Assembly (NCBI GenBank): GCA_965235975.1 | Contig: CBDDZZ010000001.1 | Location: 372,001-436,000, forward strand | From: Fontibacterium oligotrophicum | GTDB lineage: Bacteria > Pseudomonadota > Alphaproteobacteria > Pelagibacterales > Pelagibacteraceae | DNA: 64,000 nt | Direction of reading: 5' to 3' | Part shown: one piece after another, positions 1-8,164 of the stretch | Numbering within the stretch: position 1 is the stretch's first letter | How the letters are laid out: each line of letters opens with the position of its first letter | Translations under genes and position numbers: made by a program | The notes under the pieces: generated by a model | Told to the model about the DNA's origin: nothing | What the model saw: the letters and a program-made list of their open reading frames with translations, nothing else | Databases searched by the model: none

Positions 1-282
1 AAATTTTTAGATGATTATGTCGAAAACAAAATATTTAAAGTTGATCCATTCATAAGTATCGATCAAGAAGGAGTAGGAGAACTTATCAAACTTGCTTGTT
101 TAGGAGGACTTGAAACAAAAAAAAATATAAAACTAGGAATTTGCGGAGAACATGGCGGAGATCCTGATTCTATAGAGTTTTGTCATAAAATTGGTTTAAA
201 TTATGTGTCTTGTTCGCCATACAGAGTACCTATTGCTAGGTTATCAGCTGCTCAAGCAAGTATAAGATTAAAAAAACAATAA
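1..282 (+). CDS. ppdK: Pyruvate phosphate dikinase, C-terminal end (partial)
   Basis: Only the last 93 codons are present; the gene starts before the window. The reading frame is open from base 1 to a TAA at 280. The fragment shows the C-terminal barrel of the PEP-utilising enzyme family: a GICGEHGGDP motif (the catalytic-cysteine region of PPDK) followed by NYVSCSPYRVPIARLSAAQA, which is very typical of PPDK rather than of PEP synthase or EI. The enzyme interconverts pyruvate, ATP and phosphate with PEP, AMP and pyrophosphate in the cytoplasm, and is widespread in SAR11, where it can feed gluconeogenesis. No terminator is obvious in the 78 bases before the next gene. Confidence 0.93.
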   Translation, partial: KFLDDYVENKIFKVDPFISIDQEGVGELIKLACLGGLETKKNIKLGICGEHGGDPDSIEFCHKIGLNYVSCSPYRVPIARLSAAQASIRLKKQ

Positions 283-360
283 TTTTTTAATAGTTAAATC
301 TAATTTTGTAAATTAATTTAAAGATAGTTTATTTAAACTAATTCATGTAAATCTTAGTAA

Positions 361-1614
361 ATGTTGGCAACATCAATTCAATTAATTGCATCAGTAATAT
401 TTGCAATTGCAATTCTACATACTTTTTCAGTAAAATTTTTTAAAAAATTAGCTCATCAATATCCAAGGCACGAAAAAATTTTTGATATGTTAGGCGAAGT
501 TGAAATTGTTTTCGGTTTTTGGGCAATAACTCTAATATTAATCTTTTTTTTACTTTCTGGAAAAATAGAAACATTAAATTACCTCAATAATCAAAGTTAC
601 GTTGAGCCTTTATTTGTTTTTGTAATTATGATTGTTGCAGCTAGTAAGCCTATTTTAGATTTTTCATTAACTTGTGTTAAGCAAATTTCAAAATTATTAC
701 CAGTAAATAAATCCCTAAGTCTTTTTTTTGTAACAATGACATTTGTACCTTTATTAGGTTCATTTATCACAGAGCCTGCCGCGATGACATTAGCTGCCTT
801 AATATTAAAAGATCATTTTTATTCAAAAGATATTTCTAAAAGACTTAAATATGCAATTATTGGAACATTGTTTGTAAATGTGAGCATCGGTGGTGCCATG
901 ACGCCTTTCGCAGCTCCTCCAATTTTAATGGTTGCCGCAAAGTGGAATTGGGATTTGATGTTTATGTTAACTAACTTTGGTTGGCGCACTGTTCTTGCTG
1001 TTTTTACTAATAGTTTAATTTTAACAATTATTTTTAAAAAAGAATTAATCAATATAAAAGAGTCAACTCTTGAACAGGTTGCGATGCCTATTTCTATATT
1101 AATAATTCACTTAATTTTATTATTAGGAATTATAGTTTTTGTTCATGATTTAATTATTTTTATGGGCATTTTCATAATTTTTCTGGGAATTGCAAATTCT
1201 TATAATCAATTTCAAAATAAGCTTATTTTAAAAGAAGCTTTTTTAGTTTCCTTATTCTTGGCAGGCTTAGTTATTTTAGGAGGATTACAAAAGTGGTGGT
1301 TACAGCCATTATTATCCACACTAACTCCTAATCAAATTTATTATGCGGCAGTAGCTTTAACGGCAATAACGGACAATGCTGCTTTGACTTATTTAGGCTC
1401 ACTTGTTGAGGGTTTATCTGATGAATTTAAATATGCCTTAGCAGCTGGGGCAATAAGCGGCGGTGGTCTCACAGTTATTGCAAACGCACCAAACCCTGCA
1501 GGTTATTCGATCTTAAGTAAAAACTTTGAAAATAATGTTATAAGTCCATTGTATTTATTTTTATCAGCCTTTGCGCCTACAGTTGTTGCAATTATCTGTT
1601 ATAAAATTATATAA
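361..1614 (+). CDS. Putative Na+/H+ antiporter (ion-transporter superfamily)
   Basis: A 417-residue integral membrane protein with about ten or more hydrophobic segments. It resembles the 'putative Na+/H+ antiporter' family (Pfam PF07399) in the wider arsenite/NhaD-like ion-transporter superfamily. Conserved-looking re-entrant motifs are FITEPAAMTLAALIL near residue 137, GGAMTPFAAPPILM near 177, ITDNAALTYLGSLVEG near 335 and GGGLTVIANAPNPAG near 367. The paired repeats of small and proline residues fit an inverted-repeat transporter fold. The ATG at 361 follows ppdK by 78 bases. The gene ends convergently with the TauE-like gene, overlapping by 8 bases. The transported ion is inferred from the family name only. 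Confidence 0.75.
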   Translation: MLATSIQLIASVIFAIAILHTFSVKFFKKLAHQYPRHEKIFDMLGEVEIVFGFWAITLILIFFLLSGKIETLNYLNNQSYVEPLFVFVIMIVAASKPILDFSLTCVKQISKLLPVNKSLSLFFVTMTFVPLLGSFITEPAAMTLAALILKDHFYSKDISKRLKYAIIGTLFVNVSIGGAMTPFAAPPILMVAAKWNWDLMFMLTNFGWRTVLAVFTNSLILTIIFKKELINIKESTLEQVAMPISILIIHLILLLGIIVFVHDLIIFMGIFIIFLGIANSYNQFQNKLILKEAFLVSLFLAGLVILGGLQKWWLQPLLSTLTPNQIYYAAVALTAITDNAALTYLGSLVEGLSDEFKYALAAGAISGGGLTVIANAPNPAGYSILSKNFENNVISPLYLFLSAFAPTVVAIICYKII

Positions 1615-2449
1615 AAAATAAAAATAATTTTCTAAGACTTAAAAAAATTATTAATAAACCCACAATAACCAAAATCAATTTTATACTTATTTTTCTAGTA
1701 ACTTTTGCAATGAAGGGTGCAATTAAAAACCCTCCTAATATTAAACCAGCAAGTGCCTCCCAATCTGTAATTTTAACTAATAAAAACAATGATGTTGCAG
1801 ATGCAAGGTTAATAAAAAATTCTGTTGCATTTACAGTGCCTATAACTTTCCTAGGTTCCATTTTACTACTAAGTAAAGTTGTTGTGACAACGGGACCCCA
1901 GCCGCCACCTCCTGCAGCATCAACAAATCCACCCGTTGCAGCGAGGGGTATAATATTTGAAATCTTTTGTTTGAAATTTATTTTAATTTTTCTAAAAGCT
2001 TTGATGAGCAAAAATATTCCCATAAATAATAAATAAAAAGCCATAATAATTGATAAATTAGGAATTTTAATTTTACTAATAATTAACGCACCAATTAAAG
2101 CTCCTATTATTCCAGGAATTAAAAGTTTTTTAAATAATTTAAAATCAACATTTCCTTGTTTCCAGTGACTCAAACCAGTTGATCCTGAAACAAAAATTTC
2201 TGCAATATGAATATAGGCAACTGCTTTAACAGGTGAAATTCCATAACCTAATAAAAAAGCAGTTCCTGCAATCCCATAAGCCATCCCTAAACTTCCATCA
2301 ATTGCTGCAATAATTATTCCAGCAAAAAGACATGAAAAAAATAAATTACTATTAAAAGGATTTCGATCTATATCATGTAGATAGGATAATAAGGCGGCTG
2401 CAGCAATGACAAGTAGACCAAATAAAATTCGAAAGATTTTATTACTCAT
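1607..2449 (-). CDS. TauE/SafE-family sulfite/anion permease
   Basis: A 280-residue protein with about eight transmembrane segments, of the TauE/SafE (DUF81) family. Members export or import sulfite, sulfoacetate, taurine-derived anions or other small organic acids across the inner membrane. The two halves each carry the family's glycine-rich repeat: IDGSLGMAYGIAGTAFLLGYG near residue 50 and GGFVDAAGGGGWGPVVTTTL near 173, with GTVNATEFF near 204. The length is normal for the family. It stands alone on the minus strand between two plus-strand transporters. The substrate cannot be told from sequence. Confidence 0.85.
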   Translation of the reverse strand: MSNKIFRILFGLLVIAAAALLSYLHDIDRNPFNSNLFFSCLFAGIIIAAIDGSLGMAYGIAGTAFLLGYGISPVKAVAYIHIAEIFVSGSTGLSHWKQGNVDFKLFKKLLIPGIIGALIGALIISKIKIPNLSIIMAFYLLFMGIFLLIKAFRKIKINFKQKISNIIPLAATGGFVDAAGGGGWGPVVTTTLLSSKMEPRKVIGTVNATEFFINLASATSLFLLVKITDWEALAGLILGGFLIAPFIAKVTRKISIKLILVIVGLLIIFLSLRKLFLFFI

Positions 2450-2494
2450 TTATAAAGGTGATAATTTATAGAATAATGTTAATAGTTAACAGTT

Positions 2495-3690
2495 ATGTTT
2501 CAAGTTTTAGATAAATTTAGACAGCCAATCTATGTATTAATTGCAGGTTCAATTCTACTTTTGCTTGCATTTGGTATAAGGCATTCTTTTGGAATTTTCT
2601 TAATACCAATTAGTGAAAAAAATCAGTGGGGCAGGGAAGTTTTTGCAATGGCTCTTGCTTTTCAAAATTTAATGTGGGGAATTTGGCAGCCTTTTTCCGG
2701 AAGGATTGCAGATAAATTAGGCGCTGGTATTGTTGTGTTTATTGGTGCGATTTTATACTCATCAGGTTTATTCCTAATGGGCTTTGCTTCATCTAAAACA
2801 GGTTTTATTTTAGCATCTGGAATTTTAGGAATAGGAATATCAGGAGTTACTTTTCCAATTCTTGGGGCAATAAGCAGATCAGTTTCGCCTGAAAAAAGAA
2901 GCGTTTCAATTGGTATAGCGATGTCATGCGCATCTTTTGGTCAATTTATTATGCTACCTGTGTCCCTTGGATTATTGCAAACTTTTGGGGCAACCGCAGC
3001 TTTTGGAATTTTATCAGTGTTGTCACTTTTAATGTTAGTATTAGCTATCCCAACTTTTGAAAAACCAATTCAACAGGCGAGTTCACAAGATTTATCATTA
3101 AAGGAAATATTAACAGAGGCATTTAATCATAAAGGTTTTTGGCTACTATGTTTTGGATTTTTTGTTTGCGGGTTTCACATTTTATTTATTATGACACATG
3201 TTCCAGCATTTTTAGTTGATAGAGGTTTGTCACCTGAGGCTGGAACTATCGTGCTAGCTTTAATTGGATTATTTAATATTTTTGGAACTTATTATACTGG
3301 TTCATTAGGCTCTAAAGTAAGAAAACCTTTAATCTTAAGTTTTATTTATGGATCTAGAGCTATTATTATTTTAATTTTCATATTATTTCCTGTCACTAAT
3401 TTAACCGCTTATGTATTTGCATCATTGATGGGACTACTTGTGGCTTTCAACTATTCCACCAACACAAGGAACCATCATGTCTGTTTTTGGTGTAAAAAAT
3501 ATGAGTATGCTTTATGGAATTGCATTTTTATTTCATCAGGTCGGTGCTTTTTTAGGCAGGCTGGTTAGGGGGTAGTGTGTATGATCTTACAGGCTCGTAC
3601 GATATTGTTTGGTATATTTCAATTGGACTTGGAGTATTTGGCGCAATAATTAATTACCCAATTGCAAGAAAAACCAATCTTAAAAGTTAG
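2495..3690 (+). CDS. MFS transporter, reading frame broken twice
   Basis: A major facilitator superfamily permease resembling the oxalate/formate or monocarboxylate antiporter branch. The N-terminal half is intact, with RHSFGIFLIPISE in the first loop and GRIADKLGAG as the MFS loop 2-3 signature. Frame 1 is correct to about base 3440 (TM11), then a one-base change throws it off. The frame that continues the protein reads WLSTIPPTQGTIMSVFGVKN, then is lost again near 3557 and recovers as GWLGGSVYDLTGSYDIVW, ending at a TAG at 3688. Restored, the protein would be about 398 residues, normal for the family. Two compensable indels in a well-preserved sequence look more like consensus errors than decay. 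Confidence 0.8.
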
Positions 3691-4061
3691 CCGGTCGGGG
3701 AGCTATGAATAAATCCGTACTCTTTACTATGGCTTGGCATTGCGTTCTATTTCTTTTACTTGTAGCTGCTTATTCTTATCAATCGAAAGGGGATGGAGCT
3801 TTATTTTTTAATCTCTAAACTTTGTCTGTAACTATTTTTTATTATTTTTCAATCCAAGACAAAAATATAAAGAACAAGTACTGTTGCAGCTATTCCAACT
3901 ACAAAAAGTATTAAACCAGTAATTAAAGCTCATTATTTTTCTAATAATTTTATTTTGGAAAAAAGATTTCTAAAAAGTCTTAATGTAGTATTGATTTAAG
4001 TATTCAACAAACTCCTCAAATAAAATCAAAAAAATTCGGAAAGTTCAGGATATTGACCGAC
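3691..4061. other. Gene-poor stretch with damaged small ORF traces
   Basis: Between the MFS gene and the zinc-ribbon gene I see no intact recognisable gene. On the plus strand 3705-3818 could encode a 37-residue peptide with one hydrophobic segment (LFLLLVAAYSY). On the minus strand about 3849-3922 reads ALITGLILFVVGIAATVLVL before a TGA, a clean single transmembrane segment. An ATG lies just upstream in another frame, so this is probably a small membrane protein gene with one indel. The stretch lies in a belt of frame errors, so neither ORF can be trusted as written. Confidence 0.35.
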
Positions 4062-4411
4062 TTAAAAAGGCTTTATTTTCATAGCATAATAAATTAATCC
4101 AATAAAAATAATAAAAAAAATGATAATTAAAATTTTAAAATAACTGGTATCGCTTTTATCTTTATATTTAATTGGTATATAGTTTTTTTTATCTTTATCT
4201 TTTAAATTTTTTTTATTTTCAGCTTTGGTTTCAATATTTTCTTTTTCTTTAACTGAAATTTTCTTTTAGAAGTTCTAAATTCCTCAGTACTAGCAGGTTC
4301 TTGAAACCATTTTTGATCACAAACTCCGCATTGAACAACCCTACCATTAACTCCTATCTCTTCAGCCTTTACGGCAAACTTATATTTCTTACAAGCACAT
4401 TCAATTATCAT
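4062..4411 (-). CDS. Zinc-ribbon protein with C-terminal membrane anchor, one frameshift
   Basis: The N-terminus is a clear MJ0042-type zinc ribbon: MIIECACKKYKF followed by VQCGVCDQKW, giving two CxC/CxxC-like knuckles within 34 residues. The frame as written ends at 4202, but an indel near 4265 separates it from a better continuation in another frame. That continuation is a lysine-rich linker, then one hydrophobic segment (ILIIIFFIIFIGLIYYA) and the end KIKPF at 4062. Restored, the protein is about 115 residues: cytoplasmic zinc ribbon, charged linker, single C-terminal TM. This layout is common in alphaproteobacteria. Its start overlaps the upstream gene's stop (ATGA), so the two are co-translated. 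Function unknown. Confidence 0.65.
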
Positions 4412-4737
4412 TTAAAAATAATTCGATTTAATATTAAAACATCCTTAGCATTATTTATAACCATTAAATCATATTTTTTTTTATCATCTTTGATTAAATC
4501 TTTTTTATTCTCAAAATTATTAATAATTTTATCAGGCTCATTTTTTTTCATTAATTCCTCATTAATTATTATTGGAGATTTGGTAATTGGTTTAGTCTGA
4601 AATGTAGTATCTGCCGTAGTGGTGTTTTTTTTAAAATTTTTACTCAATTTCAATTCATTATCAACATTTTTAGATTGAATTTTTAAAATACCATCAACAG
4701 CACCTAAGATTTCTTTAACTGAAAAATTTTCTTTCAT
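4408..4737 (-). CDS. Hypothetical protein, co-translated with zinc-ribbon gene
   Basis: A 109-residue, lysine- and asparagine-rich, mostly hydrophilic protein that I do not recognise. It begins MKENFSVKEILGAVDGIL, a short amphipathic start, and then becomes low-complexity and probably disordered, ending LMVINNAKDVLILNRIIFK. Its TGA overlaps the ATG of the downstream zinc-ribbon gene by four bases, so the pair form a small operon. The start weakly recalls the 'EEILASIR' N-terminus of alphaproteobacterial PopZ-like (DUF2497) proteins, but one short motif is not enough for a call. It lies near a belt of frame errors, so its C-terminus may not be reliable. Confidence 0.45.
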   Translation of the reverse strand: MKENFSVKEILGAVDGILKIQSKNVDNELKLSKNFKKNTTTADTTFQTKPITKSPIIINEELMKKNEPDKIINNFENKKDLIKDDKKKYDLMVINNAKDVLILNRIIFK

Positions 4738-4808
4738 AAAATAAATTAATATTTTTTATAAATTTTTATTTTACCACAAAGTAAAATGATTTAATCACCA
4801 ACGTTTTA

Positions 4809-5336
4809 TTATTTTTTAGCTTTTGTATGTTTATTTACACTTCTATTCATTATGTAATCCATCATGGCTAATAAAACTCCACTAACTACAAATGTTAAGT
4901 GAACTACTACATACAAAATAATTGTATCTTTTGAATATTTATCTAAATTCATAAATATTTTTAGCAAGTGTATTCCAGAGATTGCAACGATTGAGGAAAT
5001 TAGTTTAATCTTTAGGTCGGTAAAATCTACATGTCCCATCCATTCAGGTTTATCTTCATGATCCTTCACATGAATTTTAGATACGAAATTTTCATATCCT
5101 GAGAAAATAACTATAATTAAAAGATTAGCTGCTAGTGAAATATCAACTAGACTTAAAATAAAAAGTAAAACTCCAGAAATATCAGTTTCATGAACAATAT
5201 TAAAAAAATGTATTATTTCTCGTCCAAATTCATAAAGCAAAACCAGCAAACTCAAACAAAGGCCCAGATAGAAAGGAGCTAAAATCCATCGAGAAGCGAA
5301 GATTGTTTTCTCTAGTAATATTTCAAGTTTTTTCAT
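4809..5336 (-). CDS. yqhA: YqhA/UPF0114 family inner-membrane protein
   Basis: A 175-residue protein with about four transmembrane segments that matches the UPF0114 (TIGR00645, YqhA) family in length and layout. It opens MKKLEILLEKTIFASRWILA, the family's typical start. It has FVSKIHVKDHEDKPEWMGHV in the central loop and KLISSIVAISGIHLLKIFM before TM3. The family's function is unknown. It is a single-gene unit on the minus strand. A 236-base gap separates its start from the divergent RNA helicase gene. Confidence 0.88.
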   Translation of the reverse strand: MKKLEILLEKTIFASRWILAPFYLGLCLSLLVLLYEFGREIIHFFNIVHETDISGVLLFILSLVDISLAANLLIIVIFSGYENFVSKIHVKDHEDKPEWMGHVDFTDLKIKLISSIVAISGIHLLKIFMNLDKYSKDTIILYVVVHLTFVVSGVLLAMMDYIMNRSVNKHTKAKK

Positions 5337-5572
5337 GTTAATTAAAGACTTAAATTCTTTTATAAAATTTTTATAAAAAACTACAGTTTTATTTATAAAA
5401 ATTTAATATTTACTCTTTATATCACAATAAATTCGAAGCATGGCGTATAATCATCACACAAAGATAAATTATGAGTGAATAACACTTTAAATTTAGTTGT
5501 TAGCTGATAAAGGTTCTTTTTTATTATTAAATATTTTTATTAAATTTTATCCATTAACTCCTAAAATTTCAG

Positions 5573-7036
5573 ATGCTTAACTTTGAGGGCTTTACCCTTT
5601 CACAAAACTTAAAAAATTCACTAGCTCGTATGAATTTTATTACACCCACTCCCATTCAAATAAGCTCAATTCCACTTGCGCTACAGGGTAGAGATATTTT
5701 AGGTTCAGCACAAACAGGAACTGGCAAGACAGCAGCTTTTAGCATTCCACTGATTGAATTATTAGTAAGATCAAAACAAGGTTCAGCTTTAGTATTAACC
5801 CCAACTCGTGAACTTGCAAACCAAGTGATGGAAGTTATTGTTCAGTTACTTGGAAAAAATAATCCAATCAAAGCCGCATGTCTAATTGGAGGAGAATCAA
5901 TGCACAAACAATTAGGGCAACTTAAATCACGTCCAAGAATTATCGTTGGAACTCCAGGTAGAATTAACGATCACTTAGATAGAAAATCTTTAAAATTAAC
6001 CGATACAGGATTTTTAGTTTTAGATGAAACTGATCGTATGCTTGATATGGGCTTTGGAATTCAAATTGATAGAATATTAAAACATTTGCCAGCAAAAAAA
6101 CAAACCTTAATGTTTTCAGCCACTTTACCAGAAGAAATTGTACGATTATCTGCAAAATATTTAAAAAACCCAGAGAGAGTTTCAATGGGTGCAACAAATA
6201 TTCCATCCATTAAGATTAAACAAGAAGTAATTCAAATTCAGCAAGAACAAAAATATCATGAACTAATTAAACAGTTACAGCAAAGAACAGGTTCAGTTTT
6301 AGTATTTGTAAAAACAAAACATAATTCGAAGAATTTAGCTGCAAAACTTTGTAAAGAAAAATTCAAGGCAGACGCATTGCACGGAAATTTACGACAAAGC
6401 AAAAGAACAACTGTGATGAATGCTTTTAGGAATAAAAAATTTACCATACTTGTTGCAACAGATATCGCTGCAAGAGGACTTGATGTTCCACACATTGAGC
6501 ACGTTATTAATTATGATCTACCTCAAGTAGCTGAAGATTATATTCATCGTACCGGAAGAACAGCTCGCGCTGGTGCTGAAGGGTCTTCTTTATCTTTCAT
6601 TACTAATAATGATAGAGAAAAATGGAATGCAATTGAGAGATTATTAGATCCAACTAAAAAGAAAGAAAATTTTTCTAAAAGCAGAAGTGGAAGCGGCAGA
6701 TTCCAAAGAGATTATAAAAATAAAAGAAGAGGTGGCGGAAGAGATAGAAATAGGGAAAATAGATCAAGTTTTAATAGCAGCAGATCGTCCGAGGGATTTA
6801 GAGGAAATAAGTCTGCAGACAGATTTAAATCAAATATAAATTCAGAAGGATTTAAACCCAAAAATATTGAAGGTTTTAAAGAGCATAAACCAAGAGAAAG
6901 TAATGAAAAAGATTACAGAAGAAAAAGTGACAGAGAAAAGCCAAAATTTTTTACTAAAAAATCTAAGAATTTTAAAAATAGAAATTTCAATTTAGGTAAT
7001 GCAAAAAAATATAAAAATAAAGAGTCTTTTCATTAA
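5573..7036 (+). CDS. rhlE: RhlE-like ATP-dependent RNA helicase with DETD box
   Basis: A 487-residue superfamily 2 RNA helicase. In order: Q motif (FTLS...TPIQ, residues 7-29), motif I AQTGTGKT (46-53), Ia PTRELA, Ib TPGR, motif II, motif III SAT, then in the second RecA domain ATDIAARGLDV and HRTGRTARAG. Motif II reads DETD at residues 151-154 instead of DEAD. The core ends near residue 360. The rest is a basic tail rich in arginine, glycine, serine and lysine, with GGGRDRNR and repeated EGF(R/K) units, likely an RNA-binding disordered tail. RhlE-type helicases remodel rRNA and act in mRNA decay and cold adaptation. A 236-base leader without another gene could hold cold-responsive control, which is inference only. 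Confidence 0.92.
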   Translation: MLNFEGFTLSQNLKNSLARMNFITPTPIQISSIPLALQGRDILGSAQTGTGKTAAFSIPLIELLVRSKQGSALVLTPTRELANQVMEVIVQLLGKNNPIKAACLIGGESMHKQLGQLKSRPRIIVGTPGRINDHLDRKSLKLTDTGFLVLDETDRMLDMGFGIQIDRILKHLPAKKQTLMFSATLPEEIVRLSAKYLKNPERVSMGATNIPSIKIKQEVIQIQQEQKYHELIKQLQQRTGSVLVFVKTKHNSKNLAAKLCKEKFKADALHGNLRQSKRTTVMNAFRNKKFTILVATDIAARGLDVPHIEHVINYDLPQVAEDYIHRTGRTARAGAEGSSLSFITNNDREKWNAIERLLDPTKKKENFSKSRSGSGRFQRDYKNKRRGGGRDRNRENRSSFNSSRSSEGFRGNKSADRFKSNINSEGFKPKNIEGFKEHKPRESNEKDYRRKSDREKPKFFTKKSKNFKNRNFNLGNAKKYKNKESFH

Positions 7037-7061
7037 AAATAGATTTTAGTTTAGTTAATTG

Positions 7062-7319
7062 ATGGAAAAATACATAACTTATATTGGTTTTTTTTCTGGC
7101 TTTTGTACAACAATCGCTTTTATTCCACAGGCTTATAAAGTTTGGAAAACAAAAAGTACCAAGGACATTTCTTTGTGGATGTTTTTAATATTTACAACAG
7201 GAGTTGCTAGTTGGTTAGTTTATGGAGTTTTAACTGATAATTTGCCAATAATTTTTGCCAACATTGTAACATTATTTTTAGCCTTTTTAATTTTAGTCGC
7301 TAAAATTAAATTTAATTAA
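7062..7319 (+). CDS. SemiSWEET (MtN3/saliva family) sugar transporter
   Basis: An 85-residue protein with three transmembrane segments, the bacterial half-size unit of SWEET transporters that works as a dimer. The PQ-loop motif is present in TM1 (TTIAFIPQAYKVWKTKSTKD) and the TM2 region has the typical SLWMFLIFTTGVASWLVYG. An upstream in-frame TTG at 7059 is less likely than the ATG at 7062. It follows the helicase gene by 25 bases and overlaps the end of nadC on the other strand by 8 bases. The substrate, probably a mono- or disaccharide, is family knowledge only. Confidence 0.88.
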   Translation: MEKYITYIGFFSGFCTTIAFIPQAYKVWKTKSTKDISLWMFLIFTTGVASWLVYGVLTDNLPIIFANIVTLFLAFLILVAKIKFN

Positions 7320-8161
7320 AATTTAGAGAAATATCTAAATTTTGAGGGCTATGAGTTAGTCGACCAATTGAAATTCTATTAACCCCAGTTCTTGCGTAAT
7401 CAAGAATATTTTTATCTGTAATATTACCAGATGCTTCGGTTTCATATTTGTTACCAATCATATTTAGTGCTTTTTTTATTTCATCTGGCTTCATGTTGTC
7501 TAATAATAATCTATTAAAGTTGAGTGTTTGGATTTCTTCTAATTGAGTTAAGTTATCTACTTCAACCGTTATAACTTTTCCGCTTCTGTTTAATCTTAAA
7601 GCATTTTGCACAAGATCAAATATATTTTGTGAGGCAGAAATATGATTATCCTTTATAAAAATTTCATCGAATAAATTAAATCTATTATTCGTACCGCCGC
7701 CAAGAGTTACTGCATATTTTTGAACAGCTCTAAGTGTGGGTAAAGTTTTTCTAGTACAGCAAATTTTCGTTTTATATTCTTTAACTAAATTAACGTAATA
7801 ACGTCGTCTTTGTTGCAATACCTGATATTAAACCTAAAAAATTAATGGCTGTTCGTTCTGATTTTAAAATAGAACCAGTTAATCCCTTAATTTCAGCAAT
7901 AATATTACCTTTTTTTATAGAAGATCCTTCTTGAACTTTTTTCTTAAATTTAGTTTTTTTATCAATTTGTTTAAAAGCCTCATCTGCAAAATCTAATCCA
8001 CCAATAATTCCATCTTCATTTGCTATAATTTTTGCAGAGGTAATAGAATTTTTACTTACCAAAAGATCAGTTGTGATGTCCTTTTGAGCCTGATCTTCAA
8101 ATAAAGAAGCGCCAACAATACTTTTTATATAACCGCTGGTTATAAGTTTAGATTTTGACAT
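7312..8161 (-). CDS. nadC: Nicotinate-nucleotide pyrophosphorylase, one frameshift
   Basis: This is quinolinate phosphoribosyltransferase, the third step of de novo NAD synthesis, which turns quinolinate and PRPP into nicotinate mononucleotide. The N-terminal part (8161 down to about 7800) carries GSSIKKGNIIAEIKG and the RTAINFLGLISGIAT motif. The C-terminal part carries TRKTLPTLRAVQKYAV, LGGGTNNR and IKDNHI. The two lie in different frames. The break is near 7797-7805, just after GIATKT, where a single-base indel restores a continuous protein of about 280 residues. Conservation is excellent on both sides, so the break is probably a sequence error. It is the last gene of nadA-nadB-nadC, three bases after nadB. 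Confidence 0.9.
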
Positions 8162-8164
8162 TAT

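Noticed and set aside
1710..2036. 108-residue plus-strand ORF opposite the TauE-like gene
   Set aside because: A shadow of the minus-strand TauE/SafE gene; no ribosome-binding site and low-complexity composition.
3705..3818. A 37-residue ORF with a hydrophobic segment as a toxin or small membrane protein
   Set aside because: It lies in a tract with many indels, has no good ribosome-binding site and no recognisable relative; only noted as a trace.
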